This document shows positions 35,151-43,991 of a DNA stretch of 44,292 nucleotides, piece by piece. The stretch's first letter is position 1. Every line of letters starts with the position of its first letter. Under the pieces are notes generated by a model. The model made no database searches. It saw only the letters and a program-made list of their open reading frames with translations, and had not been told where the DNA came from. Source of the DNA: an uncultured Bacteroidales bacterium (GTDB lineage Bacteria; Bacteroidota; Bacteroidia; Bacteroidales; Muribaculaceae); contig CACYVC010000022.1 of the NCBI GenBank assembly GCA_902777835.1, forward strand, positions 1-44,292, given 5' to 3'. The position numbers and the translations under genes are program-made.

Positions 35151-35300
35151 AGATATAATTTTTGTTGATTATCACAGATTTCATAATGGCAAGAGGCACG
35201 CATTCACCATATATAATAATAACGTGCTAAAAGAGTGATTATTTTATTGTTTTTGACTTGATTACTCTTAAAAAGTTTAATGCTATCGATGCCAAAAACA

Positions 35301-35334
35301 CAAAAAGAGAAGGCTGGCAACACCAACCTTCTCC
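35301..35334 (-). terminator. terminator of the dockerin-like protein gene
   Basis: Stem GAGAAGG...GG with CC...CCTTCTC (one mismatch, loop CAACA) about 25 bases past the stop, with T-rich sequence following on the minus strand. The rest of the 35151-35358 spacer shows nothing I can support. Confidence 0.75.
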
Positions 35335-35358
35335 TTTATAATATTATCTAGTTTTTTC

Positions 35359-37464
35359 TTAATTACTACCAAGCATGATGTTATATACTGAAGTAATGTC
35401 AGCTGCTGTGATCTCGCCATCACCATTCTGGTCGCCATTCACGAGCGTACTGTTGTCACTATTGAGCAACCAGCTGTAGAGTGCGGTAACATCGGCAGCT
35501 GTAACCTCTCCGTCACCATTCACGTCGCCAGGAACAGCGGGAGTGCTGTTAGCCACAACTTTGAGGGTCATGTCATTAGCGTTGATAGTGAAGGTGAAGT
35601 TGCCACCGTTCTCCATGCGGAAGTTAGAGCCGTCAACCATTGCCAATGGCACGTTGAGCAAATCGTTGTTGATCAAGAAGTAGCCAACATTGTTCTCATC
35701 CACACCACCATACCATGTCCAGCCATCGCCGTTGGGAGTGATAACCTTGAACTCAGCGCCAGCCTCAAGGTCGCCTTGAGCCTCGTAAACGCCTTCCTCT
35801 TCGGTCTCGACGAATACTAAGCGGCCACCATCCTCATTCTGATTCCATTCATTGAAAGTTCCCACAAGATAGAACTCGCTTGGTACCTCAGGAACTTCAC
35901 CTTGGATGATGGTCAGGTCATGATAGTGACCTGGGATGCGGAAACGAACCACAGCCTTGCGGCCTTCAAGACCAGTAGGCAGAGGAGCAACCTCAATGCC
36001 TACGTTTACCTCACCTGTAAGTTCGCCATCCTCATACTCATCCTCAGGAGTAAGTGTGAGCCAATCTGGAATATCAGAACCATCGGCAAGTGTGATGTCC
36101 CACATTTCAGAGGGCTCTGTTGTATAAGCCGAGAAGTTGCTGCCATAGAACAAGTTGTCGGTACCATCATAGATTAAGTTACCTGCTGCATCATACTTGC
36201 GCACGCTTGGGTCGTTGGTGTAATTGTTGATAATGAATGGGAAGGTTACATCAAGGAAGATACCAGGAGCGCTATATCCCTTAAAGCCAGAGAACATGGC
36301 GTTCAAACTGCGAGCATTGGTAATTACACCATCCTCATCAAACATGATATTGTAACCTGTCTCGCCAATACCCTCATCCCAAACGTCGGCACACAGAGGC
36401 ACAGCAAATCTTTGGATAGCATCATTGTCGTAACCGGTAAGCACAACATAAATCTCATCGTCAATCTCGGGAGTAATCTCCGAAACGAGCCCATATTCCT
36501 CATCAACCTCAGTGAAAGTGAAATACAGGCCGCCCGAAGTTTCCTCGCCTACAGAAGCAGGAAGAGTGGCTTTAGCCTCAGCAATCATCTCTCCTAGACC
36601 CAACAAACGAGCCTCATGGTCAACAACCTTGTAGATGCGCATTGTAAGTTCAACGGGTTCTGTGCTCATGTAGAAAGCATAACGGATTGCGGCACCACGC
36701 AGCACGTAGGGATTCTCGGGTTTTTCGCAGTAGATAGCACAACCGTTCCAGCCGGTAAAGTTCTTACCAAACCAGAAGGCAGTAGTTCCACCATCTGAAT
36801 CAAGCGCTCCAGTGAGATAGCGTGTGATACCGCTATAATTCAAGTCGCGGTCACGCGATGCCCAATATTTTGGAGAAGCGAACCAACCCTCAGAACCATT
36901 AGTGTTAGTAGCCAAGCGGGTGGCGATGTCGTGATGGGCATAAAGTGTGATAGGCACTTCTTCATCACTCGAGTTGTGGCCTATCAAGCAGAACTCACCA
37001 CTATCATCATAGATATAGGGCACCGAGTCGGTCTCGGTTATAAAGCTGAGGGTAAGGTTTTGCTGATCTTCAACAGTAATCCAAGGACGGGCACTAACCG
37101 TGCGGTCCCACTTTTGATAAGACCAATCGGCAACTTTTGTGCCGAGGAAGGTCACGTCACGGTAGTTGGGCATGTACAGGTAAGGAGAGTAGTACACGCG
37201 CGACTGCAAGGGGTTGTAACCTACATAGAACGATCCATGAGGACGGAAGTAGTAAGTCTCGCCCTCCTGAGGTTGAGCCTTGAGTTGCAGTGGCATGTTG
37301 TCGGGAGCAGCTGTCTCGGTTGTTACTATCGCCTTTCCATCAGGCAAGGATGCCATTACTGAGCGGTCGTTTTTCATTTTTGAATACTTTTGGCTGTAAT
37401 CAACCTTGGCAGTTGCCACGCTAGCAATCAGCGCAACAATCAGAAATAAGTAGATTTTTTTCAT
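35359..37464 (-). CDS. secreted multidomain protein with C-terminal dockerin-like pair
   Basis: The 701-residue protein has a signal peptide (1-19, ending VATA) and a large N-terminal region (about 20-520) rich in aromatic and acidic residues that I do not recognise. A SusE/SusF-like or CBM-like beta domain begins at EFYLVGTFNEWNQ (about 530-640). A final dockerin-like pair (about 645-701) starts GDVNGDGEVTAADVTALYSWLL and NGDQNGDGEITAADITSVYNIML, with intact Ca-ligand Asp/Asn positions. The domain order suggests a secreted protein tethered or assembled through the dockerin-like end, but no cohesin is seen here. It does not end in a T9SS-type tail. Exact function unknown. Confidence 0.82.
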   Translation of the reverse strand: MKKIYLFLIVALIASVATAKVDYSQKYSKMKNDRSVMASLPDGKAIVTTETAAPDNMPLQLKAQPQEGETYYFRPHGSFYVGYNPLQSRVYYSPYLYMPNYRDVTFLGTKVADWSYQKWDRTVSARPWITVEDQQNLTLSFITETDSVPYIYDDSGEFCLIGHNSSDEEVPITLYAHHDIATRLATNTNGSEGWFASPKYWASRDRDLNYSGITRYLTGALDSDGGTTAFWFGKNFTGWNGCAIYCEKPENPYVLRGAAIRYAFYMSTEPVELTMRIYKVVDHEARLLGLGEMIAEAKATLPASVGEETSGGLYFTFTEVDEEYGLVSEITPEIDDEIYVVLTGYDNDAIQRFAVPLCADVWDEGIGETGYNIMFDEDGVITNARSLNAMFSGFKGYSAPGIFLDVTFPFIINNYTNDPSVRKYDAAGNLIYDGTDNLFYGSNFSAYTTEPSEMWDITLADGSDIPDWLTLTPEDEYEDGELTGEVNVGIEVAPLPTGLEGRKAVVRFRIPGHYHDLTIIQGEVPEVPSEFYLVGTFNEWNQNEDGGRLVFVETEEEGVYEAQGDLEAGAEFKVITPNGDGWTWYGGVDENNVGYFLINNDLLNVPLAMVDGSNFRMENGGNFTFTINANDMTLKVVANSTPAVPGDVNGDGEVTAADVTALYSWLLNSDNSTLVNGDQNGDGEITAADITSVYNIMLGSN

Positions 37465-37525
37465 GATTAAAAAAAGTTTATGATTAATATTTCAGAAGAT
37501 TTGATTTGCCATATTAATAATTTTG

Positions 37526-37533
37526 CAAATATA
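37526..37533 (-). promoter_or_regulatory. possible -7 box for the dockerin-like protein gene
   Basis: On the minus strand TATATTTG, matching TAnnTTTG, 62 bases upstream of the ATG; no clear -33 element. Confidence 0.4.
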
Positions 37534-37683
37534 AGCAAAAAATCTGAATATTATATAGCATAATGTGTATATTTTTTTTAAAAAGACATCAATAATCAAC
37601 GAAACGCAGCTATTGATTGACCAGCGAAGAGTAGCAATCTCCTCTTGTTAACATCTTGTTGATAAAAGTGGCAAGAAAAATTA

Positions 37684-37713
37684 TTGTGTATGAGCAATTG
37701 TGTTCTATCTTTG
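37684..37713 (+). promoter_or_regulatory. promoter of dnaB
   Basis: TTG (37684-37686) and TATCTTTG (37706-37713) are 19 bases apart. The start site would lie near 37720, which rules out the upstream in-frame start at 37684 and supports the ATG at 37744. GCAGTC follows the box as in the TA and rpmH promoters. Confidence 0.72.
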
Positions 37714-37743
37714 CAGTCACAAAACAAAAAACACACGACCATC

Positions 37744-39342
37744 ATGGAATTTGAAACTGGAAAATCTTCAAAAAACCGAAACTACAATAGAAAGAAACCA
37801 CAGCACGAAAGCGAAGTGTTGAGCGAACTGGGCAAGACACAGCCACAAGACATCGCCATCGAGGAAGCTGTGCTTGGTGCACTGATGCTCGAGAAAGATG
37901 CCTATTCGGTAGTGAGCGACATTCTCAAGCCCGAATGCTTCTATGATTATGCCAACCAGCTGATTTTCGAAGCTATTGTTGCGCTGGGCGTGAAGCAGCG
38001 ACCCATCGACATGCTCACAGTGACCGAACAGTTGCGACTGGATGGCCATCTTGAAGAGGCAGGAGGGGCAATAAGAATCTCAGACCTCACAGGACGCGTA
38101 TCGAGTGCCGCCAACATAGAATACCACGCACGCATCGTGGCGCAGAAATATCTAGCACGAGAACTAATCAGCTTCAGTTCCAACATCTCAACTCTTGCCT
38201 TTGACGACTCCATCGATGTATATGACCTTATGCAGGAAGCCGAGGGCAAGCTTTTTGAATTGTCGAAGAACACCCTCAAGCGTGACGTGATTCAAATCGA
38301 CCCCATCATCAGTGACGCTATCAAGAAGATTCAGGATGCCAGTAACCGCAAGAGTGGCCTTAGCGGTCTCGCCACTGGATACCGCGAGCTCGACAAGGTG
38401 ACATCAGGATGGCAGAACAGCGACCTTATCATCATTGCCGCCCGCCCTGCTATGGGAAAGACTGCGTTAGTGCTCTCTATGGCCAAGAATATGGCTGTAG
38501 ATTTCAACACACCAATTGCTGTGTTCTCGCTTGAGATGTCGAACATACAGCTCGTGAACCGACTCATCAGCAATGTGTGTGAGATTAAAGGTGAGCAAAT
38601 TAAGAGCGGCCAGCTCACCGAACAGGAATGGGACGTGTTAATGTCGAGAGTGAAACAGCTATACACTGCTCCAATCTATGTTGACGACACGCCATCGCTG
38701 TCGATCTTCGAACTGCGAACCAAAGCACGCCGACTTGTGCGTGAGCACGGTGTAAAAATGATTATCATCGACTACCTGCAGTTGATGAATGCCACAGGCA
38801 TGCGATTTGGCAGCCGTGAGCAGGAGGTAAGCACGATCTCACGCTCGCTCAAGCAGCTAGCCAAGGAGCTTGATATTCCCATCATTGCTCTATCACAGCT
38901 CAACCGCAGCGTGGAACAGCGCGGAGACGACCGCAAAGGCAAGCGCCCGCAACTGAGCGACCTGCGTGAGAGTGGCGCCATAGAGCAGGATGCCGACATC
39001 GTGTGCTTCATCCACCGCCCAGAATACTATACCCACTCAACTGAGGACAGCGAAGGCAACGATATTCGCGGCCTTGCTGAGTTTATCATCGCCAAGCACC
39101 GCAGTGGCTCGGTGGGCACCATCAAGATGAGATTTATTGCCCGGTTTGCACGCTTCGACAACTGGGACGACAGCCTTGCCGAAAGTCCTAACGCCCCTGA
39201 GCAAGTGTATGAGTCGCGCATGAACCGTGAGAACACAGAGGCACCAATGAACATCGGCGCTCCACCGCCAACTATGGACGACATGCCCATAGGCAACCCC
39301 GATTTCCTACGCGACAGCAACGAAGAAGCACCACCATTCTAA
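37744..39342 (+). CDS. dnaB: replicative DNA helicase DnaB
   Basis: DnaB is the hexameric 5'-3' helicase of the replication fork. From the ATG at 37744 the protein has 532 residues. The N-terminal DnaB_N domain begins around residue 30 (PQDIAIEEAVLGALMLEKDAY), and the RecA-like C-terminal domain begins at about 205 (GLSGLATGYRELDKVTSGWQ). Motifs: Walker A RPAMGKTAL with K239, FSLEMSNIQLVNRL, Walker B MIIIDYLQLM, and LSQLNRSVEQR...RPQLSDLRESGAIEQDAD. No intein or insertion. A Pro/Asn-rich C-terminal tail follows. It is a single-gene unit between its promoter and a strong terminator. Confidence 0.96.
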   Translation: MEFETGKSSKNRNYNRKKPQHESEVLSELGKTQPQDIAIEEAVLGALMLEKDAYSVVSDILKPECFYDYANQLIFEAIVALGVKQRPIDMLTVTEQLRLDGHLEEAGGAIRISDLTGRVSSAANIEYHARIVAQKYLARELISFSSNISTLAFDDSIDVYDLMQEAEGKLFELSKNTLKRDVIQIDPIISDAIKKIQDASNRKSGLSGLATGYRELDKVTSGWQNSDLIIIAARPAMGKTALVLSMAKNMAVDFNTPIAVFSLEMSNIQLVNRLISNVCEIKGEQIKSGQLTEQEWDVLMSRVKQLYTAPIYVDDTPSLSIFELRTKARRLVREHGVKMIIIDYLQLMNATGMRFGSREQEVSTISRSLKQLAKELDIPIIALSQLNRSVEQRGDDRKGKRPQLSDLRESGAIEQDADIVCFIHRPEYYTHSTEDSEGNDIRGLAEFIIAKHRSGSVGTIKMRFIARFARFDNWDDSLAESPNAPEQVYESRMNRENTEAPMNIGAPPPTMDDMPIGNPDFLRDSNEEAPPF

Positions 39343-39387
39343 GCATTATTGCTGCGTGTAAACACACCCTCTCTCCTTCTATCTAAC

Positions 39388-39417
39388 ATCCACTCTAAAA
39401 AAAGAGTGGATTTTTTA
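39388..39417 (+). terminator. intrinsic terminator after dnaB
   Basis: Perfect stem ATCCACTCT (39388-39396) / AGAGTGGAT (39403-39411) with an A6 loop, followed by a T run. Confidence 0.9.
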
Positions 39418-39436
39418 TGTTTCTAATAATTTATAT

Positions 39437-39444
39437 TATCTTTG
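39437..39444 (+). promoter_or_regulatory. probable -7 box for the LRR protein gene
   Basis: TATCTTTG, 48 bases before the ATG at 39493, followed by GCAAATG. The -33 position falls in the dnaB terminator T run and is not a clean TTTG. Confidence 0.5.
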
Positions 39445-39492
39445 CAAATGAAAATATCAAAACACATTCATAACTCTTAAAACATCATCATC

Positions 39493-40911
39493 ATGAATAG
39501 TCTCAATAAATTTTTTCTTGGATTATTGACTGCTATAATTCCTGTCATGGTAATGGCCTACGACTTCAAAGAGGGCGGTTTGTGCTTCAATTATAATGAA
39601 GATGGCAAAAGCGTCACCATGACCTATGAGCACCTAATCATGTTTGCTTACGACGCTCCTGCGCCAAAAGAGAAAGGATATATCGGCAATATCGTCATTC
39701 CTTCAGTAGTCAATCATGATGGAAAGCGCTATACAGTCACAGCTATTGATCGAGAGACGTTTATGTGCAATACCGAGCTTGAAAGAGTTAGCATCCCTTC
39801 TACCGTAACAACCATCGGCATGGGAGCATTTAGCCATTGTTCCAGACTCAAAGAAGTGGTTTTGCCTCCCGATTTGACCGAGATTAGCGATTATATGTTT
39901 GCCGAGAGTGGATTGAATTCCATCTTAATTCCTGCAAAAGTGAAAAGCATTGGACAGTGGGCATTCAGTAGCAGTTCTCTAAAATCGATATATTTGCCAA
40001 ACTCGGTGACCAAAATTGAAAAGTCGGCATTCAGCGCTTGCCGTTGGTTGGAAGAGGTGGAATTGAGCAATAAACTTGAATCGGTTGGCGAGGCGGCTTT
40101 CAGCATCTGCACAAGTCTAAAAAACATCACCCTACCCTCAACACTCAAAGAAATAGGCCCTAAAGCCTTCTATGAGTGCAGCGGCATTGAGACCATTACA
40201 ATACCTGCCTCAGTCTCCAGCATCGGTGATGGAGCTTTCAGCAGTTGTAAGGCTTTGAACTCGATTAAGGTTGAGAAAAAAAACAAGAAATATGATTCAC
40301 GCAACAAATGCAATGCTATCATTGAGACCGCTACCAACACACTTGTAGCAGGTTGCAAAGACACCAAGATTCCTAACTCGGTGGCTACAATTGAAGATGA
40401 AGCATTTTATGGATGCTACGACTTAAAAAAAGCCGACATTCCCACATCGGTAACTAAAATCGGCAGTCAGGCTTTCTTCTACTGCAAGAGCATTAAAGAA
40501 GTCGATATTCCTGAGTCGGTGACAAGTATTGGTGAACGGGCCTTCTGCGGCTGCGACAGCCTTGAGACTGTCACCATTTCAAACTCAGTTAAGCACATTG
40601 GCTACGCCGCTTTCTTGCACGACAAGAAGATAAAGTCAGTGATTATTGGCAGCGGAGTGACAGCAATTGACGAGTGGGCATTCAAAGGTTTGGATAATCT
40701 TGAATATATCATCTGCAAAATTGAGGATGTGAGCAATGTTAAGATGGGAAAGAACGTCTTTGACGAGATCGACAAATCCAAATGTAGCCTTTACGTTCCA
40801 CAAGGCACCATAAAACTCTACTATGAAGCATCACAATGGAAAGATTTCAATAATCAACTCGAATTTATTAAGACAGTTGATTCTCCTTACTACATGATTC
40901 TTCCTGAATAA
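39493..40911 (+). CDS. secreted BspA-type leucine-rich-repeat protein
   Basis: The 472-residue protein has a signal peptide (1-22, ending VMA) and then a nearly continuous array of about twelve LRR_5 repeats (about 70-440) of 22-24 residues. Each has the pattern I-P-x-S-V-T-x-I-G-x-x-A-F-x-x-C-x-x-L-x-x-V, for example VPESVTSIGERAFCGCDSL-like units near residues 335-360. One longer irregular segment (about 255-290, KVEKKNKKYDSRNKC) interrupts the array. The protein ends without a T9SS tail. BspA-like proteins are secreted and can bind host proteins; the ligand is unknown. The endonuclease gene follows 45 bases later and may be co-transcribed. Confidence 0.93.
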   Translation: MNSLNKFFLGLLTAIIPVMVMAYDFKEGGLCFNYNEDGKSVTMTYEHLIMFAYDAPAPKEKGYIGNIVIPSVVNHDGKRYTVTAIDRETFMCNTELERVSIPSTVTTIGMGAFSHCSRLKEVVLPPDLTEISDYMFAESGLNSILIPAKVKSIGQWAFSSSSLKSIYLPNSVTKIEKSAFSACRWLEEVELSNKLESVGEAAFSICTSLKNITLPSTLKEIGPKAFYECSGIETITIPASVSSIGDGAFSSCKALNSIKVEKKNKKYDSRNKCNAIIETATNTLVAGCKDTKIPNSVATIEDEAFYGCYDLKKADIPTSVTKIGSQAFFYCKSIKEVDIPESVTSIGERAFCGCDSLETVTISNSVKHIGYAAFLHDKKIKSVIIGSGVTAIDEWAFKGLDNLEYIICKIEDVSNVKMGKNVFDEIDKSKCSLYVPQGTIKLYYEASQWKDFNNQLEFIKTVDSPYYMILPE

Positions 40912-40956
40912 ATTCCATACAAAAACAATTCATTTATTGAATCAACACAAAAAAAT

Positions 40957-42618
40957 ATGAGACACCTTAAGAATATAACTCTATTGCTTGCTGCTTTGGT
41001 AGCCTTCGTTGCTAACGCAAATGTGCCAACTGGTTATTACTCCAGCATCGACGGCAAGCGGGGACAAGACCTGAAAAACGCTGTGCACCAGCTGCTCAAA
41101 AACCACACCGTGATGACATATAGCAGCTTATGGTATCACTTCCAGAGTACCGACTGCCACTTTGAGAATCCCAACCAAGTGTGGGACATGTATAGCAACA
41201 TCACTCGCTACTTCCGCGGATCGAGTGCAGTAAGCGGCATGAACCGCGAACATTCTTTTCCCAAGAGCTGGTGGGGAGGCACACAGGTCGATGCCTACAC
41301 CGACCTCAATCACCTATACCCCAGCGATGGAGAAGCCAATCTTGCGAAGAACAACTACCCTCTTGGCGAGGTTTCGACGGCATACTACAACAATGGCTGC
41401 ACAAAGGTAGGTTCTCCAGTAGCAGGACAGGGCGGTGGATGCTCCACCGTGTTTGAACCCGACGACGAGTACAAGGGCGACTTTGCACGCACCTATTTCT
41501 ATATGGCAACTTGCTATCAAGACTATACCTGGAAATACACCTATATGGTGTCTAACACCTCTTGGCTCACCTTGAACCAGTGGTCTATCAACCTGCTGCT
41601 TAAATGGTCGCGTCAAGACCCCGTGAGTGACAAAGAGGTGGCACGCAACGATGCTGTGTATAAAATTCAGAACAACCGCAACCCATTCATCGACAACCCG
41701 TTGCTTGCCGAGTACATCTGGGGTGACCGCCAGGGCGAGGCATTCTATGTGGACCAAAGCGGAGAGGAACCTCAAGGCGACCCAATGCTCATTACTCCAA
41801 ATCTGGAAACAGTAATCGAAATGGGCGAGGTGGCAATTGGCAAAAGCCTAAGCGTAACGGTTTATGTGAAAGGACAATACCTCAGAGAAGACCTCTCTGT
41901 GTTGCTCTTCCGCGATGACGCCAGAATGTTCAGCATACCAGTCAACTCTATTCCACGCAGCGTTGCCAACAGCGAGCAAGGCTATCCACTGGTAATCACA
42001 TACAATCCCACCACACTTGGCAATCACAAATGCCGACTGCTCATCTACGACGGCGGCCTCACTGGCAGCTACGGCGCCGACATTATGGCAGAATGTGTTC
42101 CTGTACCCACTTTAAGTACCATCAATGCTTTGCCAGCCACCGACATTGAGGGTCAGAACTATGTGGCACACTGGGAAGAAGCCCCCGAGACAGTTGATTA
42201 CTACATCCTGAACCGAATCGTCTATGACGACAATAACAACATCGTCTCGAGTGACCAGTTCACAACCGAAGAGACCGTTTATCTCTTCAACGACCTCATG
42301 CCGGACCAAACTCACACCTACACCGTCCAAAGTTTCCGACTGGGCTATACCTCTAACCCGTCTAATGTAATAACAGTGGCCTACTCAGCAATTAATGGTA
42401 TAGAGACCGACAAACCCATTGCGTTCATTCCAACCAGTGGAGGCGTACTCATCAAGTGCAGCGAGCCGCATCACGATGTTGCTATCTATAATACCGGCGG
42501 ACAGCTTGTAAAACACATTGATGTGGTCAATAACGACGACTTCATCTACCTGCCACAAGGCATCTACATCATGCGCTCAGCATCGGCAAGAAAGCCCAGC
42601 AAGATGGTGATAAAATAA
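40957..42618 (+). CDS. secreted endonuclease I family nuclease with T9SS-like C-terminal domain
   Basis: Endonuclease I family enzymes (EndA/Vvn-like) cut DNA and often RNA non-specifically, outside the cytoplasm. The 553-residue protein has a signal peptide (1-21, ending ANA). The nuclease domain (about 25-270) contains the beta-beta-alpha-metal motif MNREHSFPKSWWGG, DLNHLYPSDGEANLAKNNYPLG and NRNPFIDNPLLAEYIWG, with the catalytic His in REHSFP. Two beta domains follow (about 280-385, and an FN3-like one about 390-470). The last 75 residues look like a T9SS type A sorting domain (VAIYNTGGQLV, then a G-I-Y-I-M-R segment, ending KMVIK). Likely role: nucleic acid scavenging outside the cell. 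Confidence 0.92.
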   Translation: MRHLKNITLLLAALVAFVANANVPTGYYSSIDGKRGQDLKNAVHQLLKNHTVMTYSSLWYHFQSTDCHFENPNQVWDMYSNITRYFRGSSAVSGMNREHSFPKSWWGGTQVDAYTDLNHLYPSDGEANLAKNNYPLGEVSTAYYNNGCTKVGSPVAGQGGGCSTVFEPDDEYKGDFARTYFYMATCYQDYTWKYTYMVSNTSWLTLNQWSINLLLKWSRQDPVSDKEVARNDAVYKIQNNRNPFIDNPLLAEYIWGDRQGEAFYVDQSGEEPQGDPMLITPNLETVIEMGEVAIGKSLSVTVYVKGQYLREDLSVLLFRDDARMFSIPVNSIPRSVANSEQGYPLVITYNPTTLGNHKCRLLIYDGGLTGSYGADIMAECVPVPTLSTINALPATDIEGQNYVAHWEEAPETVDYYILNRIVYDDNNNIVSSDQFTTEETVYLFNDLMPDQTHTYTVQSFRLGYTSNPSNVITVAYSAINGIETDKPIAFIPTSGGVLIKCSEPHHDVAIYNTGGQLVKHIDVVNNDDFIYLPQGIYIMRSASARKPSKMVIK

Positions 42619-42645
42619 TATCGCTTTAGAGATTCTAGAATACAA

Positions 42646-42682
42646 AAACTCCTCGAAGCATAAAGCATCGAGGAGTTTTTTA
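42646..42682. terminator. bidirectional terminator between the nuclease gene and efp
   Basis: AAACTCCTCGA (42646-42656) pairs with TCGAGGAGTTT (42668-42678), with A-rich sequence on the left and a T run on the right, between convergent genes. Confidence 0.9.
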
Positions 42683-42698
42683 TCGTTATAGAGGCAGC

Positions 42699-43262
42699 TT
42701 AGCGCACACGGCCTACGTAAGAACCGTCGCGAGTGTCAACCTCGATCTTCTCACCTGTGTTGATAAACAGGGGCACCTTAACGGTGGCGCCAGTCTCAAC
42801 GGTGGCAGGTTTGAGGGTGTTAGTTGCTGTGTCGCCCTTGAGACCTGGCTCGGTGTAAGTGATCTCGAGTACGGTCTTCACTGGCATCTCAGCATAGAGC
42901 ACTGTCTCAGTCGAAGCGTCGGTAACAACCTCCACTACGTCGCCCTCTTTCATGAAGTCAACGCCTGTGATAACCTCCTTAAGGATAGGAATCTGCTCGT
43001 AGGTCTCCTGGTTCATGAAGATAGCGTCATGTCCATCCATATACAGGTACTGATAAGGCCTGCGCTCCACACGCACGTCTTCAAGCTTTTCGCCAATGTT
43101 GAAGCGGCGCTCTAGCACGCGGCCGTCAACCACGTCTTTGAGCTTGGTGCGCATGAATGTGTTTCCCTTACCTGGTTTTACATGAAGGAATTCGATGCAG
43201 AAATAAAGTCTGCCGTCCATACGGATACAGGTTCCGTTTTTGATGTCTTGAGCGTTAATCAT
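42699..43262 (-). CDS. efp: translation elongation factor P
   Basis: EF-P enters the ribosome E site and relieves stalling at consecutive prolines. The 187-residue protein has the three EF-P beta domains: KOW-like N-terminal domain with the exposed loop [10 protein letters not shown], where K32 corresponds to the modified lysine of E. coli EF-P, the OB domain (about 65-125, [20 protein letters not shown]), and the C-terminal OB domain with [47 protein letters not shown], ending in the family signature. Length is normal. No modification enzyme is visible nearby. Its promoter is almost the same as that of mreB. It diverges from rpmH. Confidence 0.97.
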   Translation of the reverse strand: MINAQDIKNGTCIRMDGRLYFCIEFLHVKPGKGNTFMRTKLKDVVDGRVLERRFNIGEKLEDVRVERRPYQYLYMDGHDAIFMNQETYEQIPILKEVITGVDFMKEGDVVEVVTDASTETVLYAEMPVKTVLEITYTEPGLKGDTATNTLKPATVETGATVKVPLFINTGEKIEVDTRDGSYVGRVR

Positions 43263-43318
43263 AATCTAAATTTTCGTTCTATAATTTGTAAAAATTTCAG
43301 TTCTTCATCCAATATAAG

Positions 43319-43359
43319 GTGCAAAATTAGTGCAAGTTGAGTGAAATACAAAATGAAAA
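43319..43359 (-). promoter_or_regulatory. extended promoter of efp, near-identical to that of mreB
   Basis: On the minus strand TTTG (43349-43352) and TAATTTTG (43322-43329) are 19 bases apart. All 41 bases match 18566-18606 except one position (A here, T at mreB), including the TTGCAC direct repeat. The leader to the efp ATG is about 55 bases. Confidence 0.8.
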
Positions 43360-43463
43360 AGAATTTTTTTTCATTTTTATTGCCTAAACACAGCCTAATT
43401 TATCCAAAATCAGGGAAAAATCAGAAAAAATGCAAAAAGTTTTGTCTAAATTTTGCAACTTTC

Positions 43464-43494
43464 TTGGTAGTTTTCAAAAAAAGCACTAATTTTG
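43464..43494 (+). promoter_or_regulatory. promoter of rpmH
   Basis: TTG (43464-43466) and TAATTTTG (43487-43494) are 20 bases apart, 38 bases before the rpmH ATG. It shares GCACTAATTTTGCA with the mreB/efp promoters and GCAGTC with the TA and dnaB promoters. Confidence 0.68.
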
Positions 43495-43532
43495 CAGTCC
43501 GAAATCGCAAAACAAACAAAAAGTTAGATAAA

Positions 43533-43685
43533 ATGAAACGTACATTCCAACCATCAAACCGCAAGAAAGCTAACAAGCATGGTTTCCGTCACCGCATGCG
43601 CACTGCCGATGGACGCAAGGTCCTCGCTCGCCGTCGCGCTAAAGGTCGTTACAGCCTCACTGTTAGCGACACTGTTTACAAATAA
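43533..43685 (+). CDS. rpmH: 50S ribosomal protein bL34
   Basis: The 50-residue, very basic protein matches bL34: it starts [19 protein letters not shown], with [19 protein letters not shown] in the middle. I start at ATG 43533; the longer in-frame reading upstream would include the promoter and is AT-rich, non-coding in character. bL34 sits near the tunnel-proximal region of the large subunit. In many bacteria rpmH lies next to rnpA and dnaA; here it is alone, divergent from efp, which is a common Bacteroidales arrangement as far as I recall. Confidence 0.96.
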   Translation: MKRTFQPSNRKKANKHGFRHRMRTADGRKVLARRRAKGRYSLTVSDTVYK

Positions 43686-43752
43686 TTCTCACCCGAGAGG
43701 GCAGTAAACAGCACGTGCCGCCGAGAAGGCCGCACGCACATTCAAAGACACA

Positions 43753-43790
43753 GCCGTTATAATCACAAAGATTATGACGGCATTTGTTGT
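43753..43790 (+). terminator. probable terminator of rpmH
   Basis: GCCGTTATAATC (43753-43764) pairs with GATTATGACGGC (43770-43781) with one G-T pair, loop ACAAA, then a T-rich stretch (ATTTGTTGT). The surrounding 306-base gap (43686-43991) has no gene; besides this hairpin and the rpsP terminator it contains an imperfect palindrome at 43846-43882 (TTGAT...ATCAA ends) of unknown meaning. Confidence 0.65.
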
Positions 43791-43904
43791 ATCCTAACGA
43801 TTATATAAATGATAGAAATAATTCAAATGAATCCTTGGTATAGTTGATCTATTGCGCCGTAGGCACGGCGTTTGAGCAATCAATTTACACCAACCTTAAA
43901 CCAA

Positions 43905-43936
43905 CAACGCCCTGGCGGAAATCCGTCAGGGCGTTG
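43905..43936 (-). terminator. probable terminator of rpsP
   Basis: CAACGCCCTGGCGGA (43905-43919) pairs with TCCGTCAGGGCGTTG (43922-43936) with one G-T pair and a 2-base loop. On the minus strand it lies 56 bases past the rpsP stop and is followed by a T-rich run. Confidence 0.75.
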
Positions 43937-43991
43937 CCTTATAAGTTAATCACAAAGAAGTGCCACAGGCATTGTGTGGCGTGCCGGAGTA

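Noticed and set aside
37684-37743. Longer N-terminus for DnaB starting at 37684
   Set aside because: It would contain the promoter itself; the extra residues do not look like DnaB.
43341-43532. Longer N-terminus for bL34
   Set aside because: The extension covers the rpmH promoter and is low-complexity; bL34 starts MKRTFQPSN.
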